Shown in pieces: positions 41,165 to 51,343 of a stretch of DNA of 64,000 bases; the stretch's first letter is position 1; the number at the start of each line of letters is the position of its first letter. The notes below the pieces were generated by a model that saw only the letters and a list, made by a program, of their open reading frames with translations, made no database searches and was not told the DNA's origin. Both the position numbers and the translations under genes were made by a program. Source of the stretch: Blastomussa wellsi (taxonomy: Eukaryota > Cnidaria > Anthozoa > Scleractinia > Plerogyridae); assembly GCA_947652115.1 (NCBI GenBank), contig OX393562.1, forward strand, positions 11,374,646-11,438,645. Reading direction: 5' to 3'.

Positions 41165-41804
41165 CTAGTCGTCTTCCTCTTCCTCGTCCATCTCTTGTTT
41201 GTCGGATTCGTCATACTCAGGCTCCAACGGACGTCTCAGTTTCTTGCCTTTGTGCCAATCTTCCCACTCGGGTGCCGGTTTCAATCGCTCAGCTTCTGTT
41301 TTTCTCTTCCTCTCAAACAGACCTGTCAGTTTTACTTTGAAAGTCGATTTTCTGGTTCTTGTTCTGCGTGGGACGTGGACGGTGTGGCAGGTTGTCGTTT
41401 GATCGTTTTCTTGCGTGGAACTGATGTGGATTTCGTAGAGGATTCCTTTTTAACCACTACGGCGTGTGTTGCTGCAGCTGTTGCCTTGTTGGCTTTGACT
41501 ATTTGTTTTAGCATGTTTTCCAAAGGGGCGTTAAGAGTACGCCGTCGTCTTCCTCATCGTCGGGTGCACCACGAACGGTCACGGGTCCTTGTCGGATGCG
41601 TCGACCTAGTTTACCCACTTCCTTGGCAATCGGTTTTGTTTTCTTCACTGCTAGACCCGGAGGTAAGTGTTTCTCCAACAACTGTTTCTCGGCAGACAGT
41701 CGAGCCGCCTTGTTCAATAGTGCGCTCTGTGTTAACTTGCCTTTGTAGTGGTCTGTCACTCGGTCGAACTCTGAGGACGGGATCATGAGTACTTCTCGTG
41801 TCAT
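41165..41804 (-). pseudogene. basic, Lys/Arg-rich element protein, two frameshifts
   Basis: MTREVLMIPSSEFDRVTDHY begins an N-terminal helical part (LLNKAARLSAEKQLLEKHLP). After a frameshift near 41530 it continues ENMLKQIVKANKATAAATHA with a basic linker. After another near 41350 it ends WEDWHKGKKLRRPLEPEYDE and an acidic tail at TAG 41165-41167. Possibly a DNA-binding core protein (inference). Confidence 0.55.
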
Positions 41805-41871
41805 CGTTGTCGGGACTGAAAAACGGATCGATGTGGAGCGTGCTTTAAAGTCCTCTTACGCGGTCGGCACA

Positions 41872-42424
41872 CTAGCACAACTCGCACGTTTCTCCATCGG
41901 GTGTGTTGGCCAATTCTACAGTCGGGACACAAACATTCGTCTGCGTACTTCCAGGAGCTATGTTCTTGGCATAGATCGTGGTAGGCTTTATACCATCTGT
42001 CTCTGTTTTATTCCACACGTTCCAAACGTTCTCGTAGCTCTCTTGTTTCCGACAACAGGTAGGCCACGCGTTGCTTCCACCCTTTTAACTGCTCTTGCAG
42101 TGACATGCTTTGAAGACGTTGCGTAGACCGTTCCAAGACCCGCTGCCTTGTTGCTTCAACAGTTGTTCGCGTCGTCATTTGACCGAGTGTTTGCGTTTGG
42201 CCAGTTTGCGTAGTTTGCTTTTTATAAGGTCGTAACTTCTGTATCGCCTGTTCGCTCACAGGGATGTTTCTCTTGAGCAGATTCAATACCATTTCGCTGA
42301 CGGCGTTGATCTGATGGGCATTGGCATGCATCAACATGTCTTGTCGCTTGTACCGGTCGGCCTCGTTCAGGATGGACGTCAGGAAACGTTTCTCCTTACG
42401 AAACAGTCTCATCATACTTCCCAC
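41872..42424 (-). pseudogene. element D protein, core-like, frameshift near the end
   Basis: FLTSILNEADRYKRQDMLMH and AHQINAVSEMVLNLLKRNIP form a helical N-terminal domain seen in Polinton-type small proteins, followed by a Gln/Thr-rich stretch and a coiled coil (RVAYLLSETRELRERLERV). A frameshift near 42010 leads to a short tail ending at TAG 41872-41874. Function unknown; next to the basic core-like gene. Confidence 0.5.
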
Positions 42425-42591
42425 GGAGCAGAGCGTCTTTTGTAACTACCCGTGACACCCTTGGCACCCATTCTTTTATACCTCTTGTCCTTTCCGAGTC
42501 TGTACCCGATCGTCGCAGCGTTCTTGAGTATACTGAGCAATGCACCGCCTCGTTGTCGTCTTCTGCGTCGTGTCTTAGTCCTCCTTTTCAT
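42412..42591 (-). CDS. short very basic protein, core-peptide-like
   Basis: From Met at 42591, 59 residues: MKRRTKTRRRRRQRGGALLS then ILKNAATIGYRLGKDKRYKR. An Arg run followed by RGGALL looks like a DNA-condensing core peptide with a Gly-Gly site that an adenain-like protease could cut. That protease gene is at 44925. An upstream in-frame Met would add 24 residues. Confidence 0.55.
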   Translation of the reverse strand: MKRRTKTRRRRRQRGGALLSILKNAATIGYRLGKDKRYKRMGAKGVTGSYKRRSAPWEV

Positions 42592-42713
42592 CCCGCAAAG
42601 CCTTTTACAATGCGCGATATGACTTTTTCTTGTTTCTTGGCTGCAGAACTCAATTGTGACCACGTTCTTCTACCACGACCTGTTCGTCTCCCCTTCATTA
42701 CTGAAACTAATTC

Positions 42714-43165
42714 TTACACCGTCGTGCTCTCACTTTTATCCACGTGATCGTAACGAAAAGTTTTTTCGTAGTCTCGCATGGACTTGTCGGACACGGGCGG
42801 TGTGAAATCGGTGATGGTGTCGTCCAAGGTTTGCATCTTGTTCAAGACCTCGTGCGTAGGTTCTCAACTCGCTTAACGTCTTGTTGTAGGTGGTGTAGGC
42901 AAAACAACACATGTCGACTTTGAACGAAAACTTTTTGAAATTGTTCCATCCCTTGACCATGGTACCTGCCGCCGACAAACAAGCGATCAGGATACTGTTT
43001 CCCAACACGGAACCCACGACGATTTCTGCTGCCACTACGATTAAAGCCAACGCGTTCAAACAACCGTGACACCACTTGAAATGGTAAAACATCTGACAAT
43101 GACATCACCATTGACGATGGTAAAACGCAAAGAGTCCGTCCAACTGGTACAATAATTTGTGGCAT
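42714..43165 (-). pseudogene. membrane protein of element D, two frameshifts
   Basis: Starts MPQIIVPVGRTLCVLPSSMV. After a frameshift near 43070 come two hydrophobic helices (NALALIVVAAEIVVGSVLGN; ILIACLSAAGTMV) and a helical stretch, and after another near 42840 the tail reads MQTLDDTITDFTPPVSDKSM and ends at TAA 42714-42716. Function unknown. Confidence 0.55.
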
Positions 43166-43208
43166 GGGTCTCGTTCAAGAGAGACACCTGTCGTTCCATC
43201 TCAATTGC

Positions 43209-43809
43209 TCACACGCGTAGAACTGCATCGTACGCTCGGTCTGCCTCCGTCTTTGTAGGTCGTGGTGATGGTGTTGGTGGTCTGATACCAGCGATGCGTC
43301 GTCCAGCTGCCGAGTGACCTTGATCGTTTAACAACACTTGCAATTGTCGCTGCAATTCGTCTTGATTCATTCTCGTCGGTCTTTGAGGGCTGCCGCTGCT
43401 GCTACTGCTGCTACTCGAGGGAAGACGCCTGCGAGGGCTTGTGTGGGACCGTGGGTCTGCTGGGAGTTCCCACTCCTGCAGGAGGAGGAGTGGAGAAAAC
43501 GGGTGTGGGTGGAGAACCTACGCCAGGCGTGCCGTAGGCGTTTTGCATCATCTCGTCCACGTGTGCAGGACTCAAGGCAGCCATGATGTCTTGGTCTTGT
43601 ATGTCGTCCATGGCTTGCAGCTGTTGACGATCCACTGCATACGGATCCAGTCGATCCAAATCGAGGGTGTCGATGGGATGAGGGTCCAAAGGCGACATGG
43701 TTAATGCCATGTGAATGAGGTCTCCCATCGACGGTACGTCGGGAGATCTGCCCATTCCCACCGAAGGTAAAGCTTCCTCAGTCGGACGTCTGTAAGGACT
43801 GCTCATCAC
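43209..43809 (-). pseudogene. Pro/Gln-rich protein of element D, one frameshift
   Basis: MMSSPYRRPTEEALPSVGMG begins a low-complexity, Asp/Pro-rich protein with IDTLDLDRLDPYAVDRQQLQ. A frameshift near 43413, at a CAG-type repeat, leads to MNQDELQRQLQVLLNDQGHS and a tail ending at TGA 43209-43211. About 200 codons. It may be a scaffold-like protein (inference). Confidence 0.45.
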
Positions 43810-44229
43810 GTAACGATTGAATCAATTCTCTGAAGTAAGTCTCGTTATATGCTCGTACCAGATCGTCCACGTCCTCCCACGTCTTACACGTTGTCATCAA
43901 TTGCGTCATAGCGTCGCGATCCATGTCGTCGGGATTCATCTTTCTCAAGTGTCGCCTGCATCGGTGCACGAACCTGCACCACGAAATGTCGCATAGCTGC
44001 ATCACAAAAAGTCTACGTCGCGGGCAGGCACGTGATGAAAGTACGTCCAATCTCTTCGTTTGGCGTTACTTAAGCAACCTACGAAGACACCTCTACGACA
44101 CCTAATACGAACCACGGATGGTGGTGTCTTTTTCTTCAAGAAGAAAGAGCGACAGAAACGCCAACCATAGTCGTACACTGCTTTCGATCGTCTGATTGAT
44201 CGGGCGAACGTCGGGTCGTTATAATCCAT
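43778..44229 (-). pseudogene. unknown element D protein, one frameshift
   Basis: The ATG at 44229 overlaps the end of the ATPase frame. MDYNDPTFARSIRRSKAVYD begins a basic N-terminal part, a frameshift falls near 44005, and then WCRFVHRCRRHLRKMNPDDM and an acidic helical tail follow. About 150 codons. Not recognised. Confidence 0.45.
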
Positions 44230-44931
44230 CGTCGTCGTCTTCGAACTGGCAACAACGCACATATCCTTCGTCTCTTAACAAGTGACTGAGGAGTCGTCGA
44301 TCGTTGCTGCTGACAGGATGCAAGTCCAGACCATGTAACTGAAAGGACGGTCCGTCACTCGTCTGTACCTGTCGTGCACGTCTTTCCACTTATTTGGAAA
44401 CGCTTGAAACACCAAGTTTCGAAATCCCAATTGGTTGCGAGGGTTCTTGAACGCTACCACGTAATGCGTGTTTCTGGAAATGCTGTTGGTGTACTTGCCG
44501 GGTGAGAACATGTCTTGACACAAGTACAACACCTTGATGTTTTGATTTTGAGAGTGTTTGGTGAATAAATCGAGCACTCGTTTGTCGCTGCCTCCTTCGT
44601 CCATCAAATCGTCCATCACCAGTACGCCTCCTTTCGGAAACCACTTTTTCAAATCGTTCGTGTCTGGAATGCCTTTGTGGAATTTGATGCCTTTCCGCTG
44701 TATTTCCTCGAATTTGTCCTGCCACATGCCGTAACAGTATCGTACGACCTTGGGAGACGACCCGAACAAGTCGGCGTTTTCCGTCAAGAGTTTGGAAGTG
44801 AAGACCGTCTTACCGCAGCCTGACAGTCCCACGATCAAGATGCTGCATGGACAGTTGAAGGTAAACGCTTCTCCTCGATCCATGGGTACAGAGTGACTAC
44901 AGGTATCGTTTTCACACGTCTTTATTAACAT
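44219..44931 (-). pseudogene. packaging ATPase (FtsK/HerA-like), element D, late frameshift
   Basis: Open for 218 codons from ATG 44931. Walker A is LIVGLSGCGKTVFTSKLL, Walker B is GGVLVMDDLMDEGG, and LYLCQDMFSPGKYTNSISRN is the sensor/arginine-finger region. The frame shifts near 44325; the other frame gives the expected tail LLSHLLRDEGYVRC and ends at TAA 44219-44221. Only the last ~35 codons are affected, so the ATPase core is whole. It drives genome packaging in Polinton-like capsids. Its start overlaps the end of the protease gene by 7 bp. Confidence 0.85.
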
Positions 44932-45497
44932 TCACAAAACAAGTGATTTACACCGCCGTGCGATTGCACAGTGTTCTGAACGTGAGGTCTTTTACAAACG
45001 TCATGCCATCCTAATGCTCTTACTATTTTTTCTCGTAACATCTGTCCTGCTTTGTGGTCGTTTGTCGCGTAATCGTGTTTCGAGAATCGATTTACAAAGT
45101 ATTGCATGCTTTCGTTTCTGGCTTTTGAACTCAAACACAACAGGGCGTGATCACCGCAACTCTTGCTGAACAGCGACTGTAAACTCTGTCCGTTGCGGAT
45201 CCCGTACTTCCAATGTTTCTTTAACCACGCTTGCAACGGTCCTGTGGTCTGGTACACCTCCAAAGGTAACGCGTAACTGTCCATCACCTCGCACATGTTG
45301 CCTTCTGTCCACAGGGAGATCAAATGGCGACCCAGTAAGTCGGATGGATCCGTGTTGACGATGTAACCCCTAGGCATGTCTTTACGAGGGGTCGGCGGTA
45401 ATTCGTCGCACGCCACGGTCCCATGGTGCGGTTTCAACACGGCGTCTGCTTCTGCCAAATGGTCCAACTGCACGTTGTTCAAGGCCACATGTTCCAT
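44925..45497 (-). CDS. adenain-like cysteine protease (capsid maturation), element D
   Basis: About 190 residues from Met at 45497. The C5/Ulp1-type triad is visible: His in DLLGRHLISLW, Asp in MDSYALPL and Cys in QSLFSKSCGDHALLCL. The usual Trp after the active-site His is Leu here. Proteases of this group cut capsid precursors in adenoviruses, Polintons and adintoviruses. It lies between the ATPase and the capsid fragment, which is the normal neighbourhood. The frame is intact; the start is uncertain because the frame is open further upstream to 45575. Confidence 0.82.
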   Translation of the reverse strand: MEHVALNNVQLDHLAEADAVLKPHHGTVACDELPPTPRKDMPRGYIVNTDPSDLLGRHLISLWTEGNMCEVMDSYALPLEVYQTTGPLQAWLKKHWKYGIRNGQSLQSLFSKSCGDHALLCLSSKARNESMQYFVNRFSKHDYATNDHKAGQMLREKIVRALGWHDVCKRPHVQNTVQSHGGVNHLFCEC

Positions 45498-46230
45498 CAG
45501 GGTTCGTACACGTTGTACAGGATGGCTTTGTTGGCGTCGACTTCTAACAGGTTTTCGAATTCGGATTGGCACCAAAATTCAGGACCACCTGCACCTCTCT
45601 GCTCTGTTTGGGATTCAACACGGGACTGTCCAAACATCCGTTGGCTGCAATGTCAAATACGAAATGCGTGCTGTTCCTGCCTTGTCCCCATTCCACGCTC
45701 CTCACCATGTTTCCTTTCTTTCGGCACAGACATCCCCTGGCTTGTAGGAACCTGAAGTATCCTCTCAGATCCTTGCTTCCGTCGTCGTGCACCAGTTCCA
45801 ACGTCTTGTACGGGTACTCTTCTCCTCTCACCAATTGGCGAATTGTGCCTAAACCGAATTTCTGAAAATTGAAGGGATTGGTGGCCAACGTACCGGCGAA
45901 AGCCGTCGTCAACACCATACCCACCACCAAGCGGTTCGGTATTCTGCCTTGAAACAGATTGTTGATCTTGAAGCGTTGTTGGTTGCCTTGCATTTTGTAG
46001 GTCCTGATTTCGCCTCTCACGGTGGTGTAGCTTACGGGTTTCCTGGTCGTTCTCTGCTTGTTTTCCAATTCCAAGTACACGCCACCCATTGCTCGTCGAT
46101 GCCGAATACCAACACGGGTAAGGTGGGGTAACGTCTCCTTCTGGGTTTGTGTAACGTGTACCCGAGTTCCGTTTCCAAGAGTTTCTTGACTTCGTTCGGG
46201 TCGAGTTGGTTGGCTCTGGCGCTTCGCTAT
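45496..46230 (-). pseudogene. major capsid protein, C-terminal part, element D
   Basis: GRIPNRLVVGMVLTTAFAGT and NPFNFQKFGLGTIRQLVRGE match the C-terminal jelly roll of Polinton major capsid proteins; the end NLLEVDANKAILYNVYEP lies in another frame after a shift near 45550. A further frameshift lies near 46090. The N-terminal jelly roll is absent: upstream is an unrelated ORF. So the gene is both truncated and shifted. Confidence 0.75.
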
Positions 46231-46275
46231 TCATGACTCAAATGAAGGCAACAGGGTAAAAAAATGCACTTTTAT

Positions 46276-46578
46276 TTACAAAAAGGCACCCTTGATGTAG
46301 CAACACCCTACGTCATTACAACACAATCTAAATTCTCTTAATTCCTTATCGTTCAAGTCCATGTCGTTAGCTTCTAAAGTGTCCCATTCTTTTCTGCAAA
46401 TGTCACATCCGTAGTTGTGCAACAGGGTCCTTGTCTTGTCGAACCAGAATTTGCTCGTCTCTCTTTCTGTTTCCAACAGTCTTGCGGGTTTGTCACACAG
46501 TCGTTTGTAATCGTAGGTGTCGCTCTCCTTCAGATCGAAGGGGTTCACTATATCGTCCTTGATCAGATCGCGTGCCAT
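46276..46578 (-). CDS. small Cys-rich ORF upstream of the capsid fragment
   Basis: From Met at 46578, 100 residues: MARDLIKDDIVNPFDLKESD, with NYGCDICRKEWDT and FRLCCNDVGCCYIKG. Cys pairs suggest metal binding or disulphides. The frame stays open upstream to 46779. Same strand as the structural cluster. Not recognised. Confidence 0.4.
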   Translation of the reverse strand: MARDLIKDDIVNPFDLKESDTYDYKRLCDKPARLLETERETSKFWFDKTRTLLHNYGCDICRKEWDTLEANDMDLNDKELREFRLCCNDVGCCYIKGAFL

Positions 46579-46644
46579 AGTCAAACAACCGAACAGAGAT
46601 TCCAGGGCGTAACCAAGAGGACGGCATGGTACGTGAAATAAGAA

Positions 46645-47001
46645 GTGCATGGACTGACGTTTTCTCCCTTGAAAGACGAAAAGGCCCTCCCTCAATTCAA
46701 AGTAAAAGACGAGCTGTTGGAACTTTACTCGCGTCACAAGTTTCACGAGTGTGACGTGGTGGCTTACAAGGGTGGTCACGTAGAAAGAGACTTGTTAAAC
46801 AAACTGAACATTCCTAGTTTAAATTTAGAAGACTACGGTTGTCCCAAATTCAAATGAGTTTTAGAAACGATCGTAGAACCCTTACCCGAATGCAGTTTTC
46901 ATTTTAATTGTACTAGGGCACATTGTAGCATGGTCAAATGTCACGCGTTTTGGTTATGGATGAAGACACACACTTGTAAACAACAAAACCTTTTTTATTG
47001 A
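46645..47001 (+). pseudogene. Cys/His protein fragment, one stop
   Basis: The frame reads HGLTFSPLKDEKALPQFKVK and VAYKGGHVERDLLNKLNIPS, a TGA at 46855-46857, then in the same frame ECSFHFNCTRAHCSMVKCHA and a stop at 46999-47001. A TAA also lies just upstream of the first Met. It overlaps the antisense of the previous ORF. Family unknown. Confidence 0.4.
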
Positions 47002-47129
47002 ATTAAAAACTTTTCAAAAGTATAGTCTTCTCTAAGGGTATACACTACAAAACAACTTCTTTTCGCTGCGCATCTCACACAATCGACAAATAACAATCCC
47101 TCGTCGTATCTGAAAACAAAAAATTACAG

Positions 47130-47330
47130 GGTTTCACAACAGTGCAAGATTTTCCACGCGTACCACGCGTACCACATGTTGATTTGAAAAGTCATCTCAA
47201 ACAGTTGGCAACAGCAAGGGGGTATTACGGCGCGAAGTCTGTTTTTCCAGTTCTCTTGGGCACCAAAGAGTACGAGGACATCCCAATCGAGTCTGTAATA
47301 CCTGGTAAATTTTTTACAAAAAAGCTTTAA
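47130..47330 (+). CDS. possible exon, unknown protein
   Basis: Follows a good acceptor (AAAAAATTACAG) and reads GFTTVQDFPRVPRVPHVDLK, then TARGYYGAKSVFPVLLGTKE, ending at a stop. PRVPRVPH is a small repeat. It could be the last exon of a spliced gene that begins upstream on the plus strand. Confidence 0.35.
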   Translation, partial: GFTTVQDFPRVPRVPHVDLKSHLKQLATARGYYGAKSVFPVLLGTKEYEDIPIESVIPGKFFTKKL

Positions 47331-47792
47331 TGTTGATTTCTCTTTCGCAGTTCAAACAATACATTTAAGTAGGAAACACACAAATCTTGTAACGTTTACA
47401 ATCTTTAAAAAAGAAACGAAGGGGTAATTGGTTAGTGTAACGTATTCTTCGACAATCAGAGGCCATTAACCTAGGGAAAAAAACACTTTATTTTCATCTC
47501 AAATGACGTTCGCGTTTCAAGTACAACAATAAAATATTTCGTTACAAAAGCTATAAAATTCAGTTAGAACACCAGAACAGCAATCCGTAAACGAAAACAT
47601 TAGATCGACACATTCTGAAAAAAAAGTACAATAATTCATGGTAAAAGAATTTTATGACATGCAGGGCAGTAAAAACAACGAAAAACTTCATTGTAACAGC
47701 GATGATCGTAATCGTGGTCACACTCTTGACAAAGCAGCATGTTCGACCAACGGATAAAAATCACGTTGATTAGACGGTCGGTTCTGAAAAAA
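47331..47792. other. no gene recognised
   Basis: AT-rich flank between the plus-strand exon candidate and the minus-strand spliced gene. A small CxxC-like plus-strand stretch is too short to call. Confidence 0.4.
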
Positions 47793-48420
47793 TCAATGGG
47801 AAAAATTAAACACTTGTCGACAGAATCTGAGAGTGTATCCCACGTGGGAAAAAGTCAATTTGTGTCTACGGAAACGTGGTGTCCTAATAGATCTAATACA
47901 GTCGAGTAAACGACGGTCTCTATATACAAAACGGGATTCGATCATCCATGCCGGAAAAAATATCAAAAAGTCATCATCGTCTCGATCTTTCTCGACATGA
48001 AACAGCAGGGTGCTAGACCACGGATGCCATTCGAAAAACGACCAGGGCCCCTCTAATCGACTTTTGGCAATTCTACAACAAAATAAAAACAGTGTAGTTC
48101 TAAGGAAACCCTTCGCCAGCGCAAGTATGTAACATGTTGGGTAAGACGTATACGGGTACGAGACAGGCACAATATGGACGCGGTATATGTAATTTACAAA
48201 CGTACGTGGCCAGTGAATCCCTCTTGGGTTCCGGATTCATGTAATCCATCATGGCATTGATCTTTCCCCATCCCTTCTCGTTTCTCTCTCTGATCTTTTG
48301 GGCGTACTGTAACAACAAAAAACACGAGGATTAAAAAATGGTAAACGACAACAACAACAACATAAATGATGACACTTACGACGTATCGTCGGATCATTTC
48401 CAACAGCTCGTCTGGGAGAA
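47793..48420 (-). CDS. small spliced gene, F-box-like N-terminus
   Basis: Three minus-strand exons join in phase. The first ends at 48380 (LPDELLEMIRRYV, donor GTAAGT). The second is 48206-48306 (YAQKIRERNEKGWGKINAMM and on, acceptor TGTTACAG, donor GTACGT, phase 2). The third is 48072 down to 47793 (SRLEGPWSFFEWHPWSSTLL; TPRFRRHKLTFSHVGYTLRF; stop TGA). The LPDELL...I pattern resembles an F-box helix, which would link to SCF ubiquitin ligases, but it is short. The start exon beyond 48420 was not found. It lies inside the interval of element D, so it may be element cargo or host. Confidence 0.55.
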
Positions 48421-48844
48421 TGAATAGGTAATATCGAACTAGTAGTAATCAAAGATTAGGAGTGCGTTCAACGATTTCGATTCACTTGGCTTCATTTCGA
48501 TTTGATTTCCAGAAATTCAAGCTTTCTTTAATACTGAAATCAACATTTTAAAAATCATTATGAAACTCTTAACATAACTGTGGTCGATGAACATGATTTT
48601 TCCGATTTATTCATACAAATACAATATTTGGAGCTTTTTGCACTGCGTGACACCGCTATTCACAAATAAGAAAGTTGCAGTCAGTGTTTCGAAAACCGCA
48701 GACTGTGTATGACAAATATCATTTCTTTGTCGCCCAACAAATGTAAACAATTTAACGCAGCAAACGCACATGCAAGCTAAAATGCAAACATAAAATTCAC
48801 GATTACAAACATTGTCACGGCACCGATCGAAATCTGCTGTTATA
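48421..48844. other. no gene recognised
   Basis: AT-rich sequence between the spliced gene and repeat R1. It may hold the missing first exon of that gene, but none is clear. Confidence 0.4.
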
Positions 48845-49445
48845 TATTCTTGGTTTTCATGTGACGTCATAAAATTCTAAAATCAAAATTCGCTGGGCCT
48901 GTTAAATTTTCGTTGCCAATAGGTGTAAGGTGAACTAAAAATATATCTGTTCGCTCATTTTCAGCTCGATAGTGCCCTTCGTTTTGAAAACAGAGCATTT
49001 TGAATATTTGAGTTTTCCGCCATGTGTGACATCAAGCCGAGTGCTATGGCAAAGTTGTTTTGTTTAGAAAAAGCCTATCCTTCTATATAAGATATAATAA
49101 ATGGTGTTTATGTGAAAGTACAATAGCTCATGAGCCCAAAGCAGTCGCTATTATAGCACAATTGAATACCAGATGGTTTCGCGTGCATCACGGCGGCCAT
49201 ATTTGTGTCCCTCGGAAGGACACAAATATGGCGTCTCCATACTGAGCTTTGTAAATTTGCTTGGAACGTTTCGGCAAATAACTCGCGAACGGCACACCGC
49301 ACAGGCCTGAGACTTGGACAAATTGTTTATTTAGTTAACATCTACACTCGTTGAAATTCTTAACTTCTGTAGTTAAATTGTTTCGAATTTAGTTTTTAAT
49401 TGCGTGACAGTGAAAACCACCAATTCGCACCAGGAGTTGTGCAAT
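48845..49445. repeat. 0.6-kb dispersed repeat R1, copy 2
   Basis: Inverted match to 5875-6500. It contains a perfect hairpin: CCATATTTGTGTCC (49197-49210) and GGACACAAATATGG (49218-49231) around a 7-nt loop. No coding capacity. Confidence 0.65.
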
Positions 49446-50316
49446 CTTCGCTACAAGGTTCTTCTTGGATAACAATAAGGCTGATTTGAACAGTAGAGCG
49501 TCACAACACTATGCGGACAGAAGTTGAATCTCCAATGAAAAGCAGCCGAGTTTTATAAGTGGCTTCAATCATCTTTGCCAGTGATAGCCCAAATAAATCA
49601 ATACAACTGCGAAAAAAGTTAGACAAAATCGAAGGGACACTCGAAGGGACTCGAAAACAACGTATACAACGCAACTTACCTGAGAACACTCCGAACAAAA
49701 GAAGCACAGTCCAGAATTCGACAACAATTCGCAAAAGCACAGTCAAGAACTCAACAATCTACCAAGACGCGAAACAAGAACGTGAAACTCGACTCCGCTA
49801 GAAACGAAGCACAGCTACGAAGCACATGGTCGACGGAAATGACGTCATGCGCCCCTGAAGAATTTTTCGGGGTGGCCAAATTGGTGTGATACATGAATCG
49901 CCCAAAAATCTCAATTTCGACAGCATTAGGAAGGCGTTCTGTCGAACGCAAAAAAGAGCGCTTCCCTCTGCTCGGGTGTCAACAAGCTTCTTCTTCTTCT
50001 CCTCTCAACTGCAGCAAGGTAGGACGACCATCTCGTTCTAGTTCTGTTCCGGCTTCGGCCCGAATGGGTTCGAATGGGTTCACGATCCTTCGCTCGTCGC
50101 CACGTTGAACGATGAACAACAACAAGTGGGTGGTGGTCCGCCATTGCTGGGTTTTCAGCTACACCCCTGTGGTGTCTTTGTAGTAATAGATCAGATAACT
50201 CCGTTTTACAATAACAACAACAACTTGCTTTAATCACCACATGCTCGCTTTCCTACTTACATCCGAGAATCACATCCCATAATAATGACAGTTAACATAC
50301 GGGACACTACAACCCC
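49446..50316. other. no gene recognised
   Basis: Short plus-strand ORFs (for example 49559-49801) are rich in Arg, Thr and Asn without conserved pattern. CTTCTTCTTCTCC and GGTTCGAATGGGTTC are minor low-complexity points. It is probably the left flank of the PolB 3 fragment. Confidence 0.4.
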
Positions 50317-51332
50317 GTGGGACCGCGCAAGACCTGGCGTCAAGTCCTAGACCGCCAACGGTTCCAGGCCACGCTACGCCAAAACCGAGACCCGACGCCT
50401 CGTGACGACTTGGGCCGCGAAGTGACCGAAGCCCTACGAAGAACCATTCGTCACCAGATCGCCTCGGACTCCACCTTGCAGTCCCATTCCACTCTGCAGT
50501 TCACGCTGCAGTCGGGCGCTTTTACACACGCCTTTCAGTCCACATCTTTCACCGTGGAGGAGTTGGCAGAGTGATCGAGAGAGGATGGCAGTGATCGGTT
50601 GGATATGTATCTCCAATCCCTCGCGGCCAAACTCAACTCCAACCAACAGTCGAAGCAGACGACTCCTTCACCATGGAGACCACCTTCATCCGTAGCCCTG
50701 GTAGTGGGAGTGGTAATGGAAAGAAACAGCGACCCAGACGTGAGGTGGTGGAAAAATTGCTGGCGCGTAAAAAGTCTGTCGTAGTCATAAAAAAATGAAG
50801 ACGAGTTATGCTGTGCCAGAGCCATCGTCACCATGCGTGCCTACGCCGACGAGGGGAATGCGGGCAACAACTACAAGAACTTGAGACAAGGTCGTCCCGT
50901 ACAGACACGTTTGGCTAAGGAATATTACACCGGCTGGCCAGTGTACCCGAAAGCCCTTGCGGCATTGCAGAACTCAAAAAGTTTCAAGCGGTTCTTCCAG
51001 GCTACCAGATCAAGGTCATGTCCGCGGACCGACCCCACTGCATCGTCTTTGCGGGACCACCTGCCCCCAAACAGATCCTCCTCATCAAGGTCGACGTGCA
51101 CTACCACGGTTGCAACTCTTTTGGTGGGTTCCTGTCCAAGTCTTATTGCTGCCACGACTGCGATCAAGGCTACAACGTGGAAGACAAAGACCATCATTCC
51201 TGCAAAGGCAAGTGGTGCCCATCTTGCGAGAAGACCAAGTGCCCGGACTTCACCTCGGCCAAAGGAGGGAACGTCATGGCTCCCACAATGCACCGCTTCC
51301 AACTATATTATCAAAGTAGCGTGGTCATGTGA
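50317..51332 (+). pseudogene. DNA polymerase B, lineage 3, N-terminal part (element D)
   Basis: Frames give GPRKTWRQVLDRQRFQATLR, a stop at 50572-50574, another near 50783, then NNYKNLRQGRPVQTRLAKEY, a frameshift near 50985, and IVFAGPPAPKQILLIKVDVH, CCHDCDQGYNVED and KWCPSCEKTKCPDFTSAKGG. These Cys clusters are the N-terminal zinc region of a Polinton-type PolB. Homology ends at about 51300-51330. The rest of the gene resumes at 58690. Confidence 0.75.
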
Positions 51333-51343
51333 CCACTTCATTC

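Noticed and set aside
49559..49801. 80-codon Arg/Thr-rich ORF
   Set aside because: Low-complexity, next to repeat R1, no similarity to element genes.
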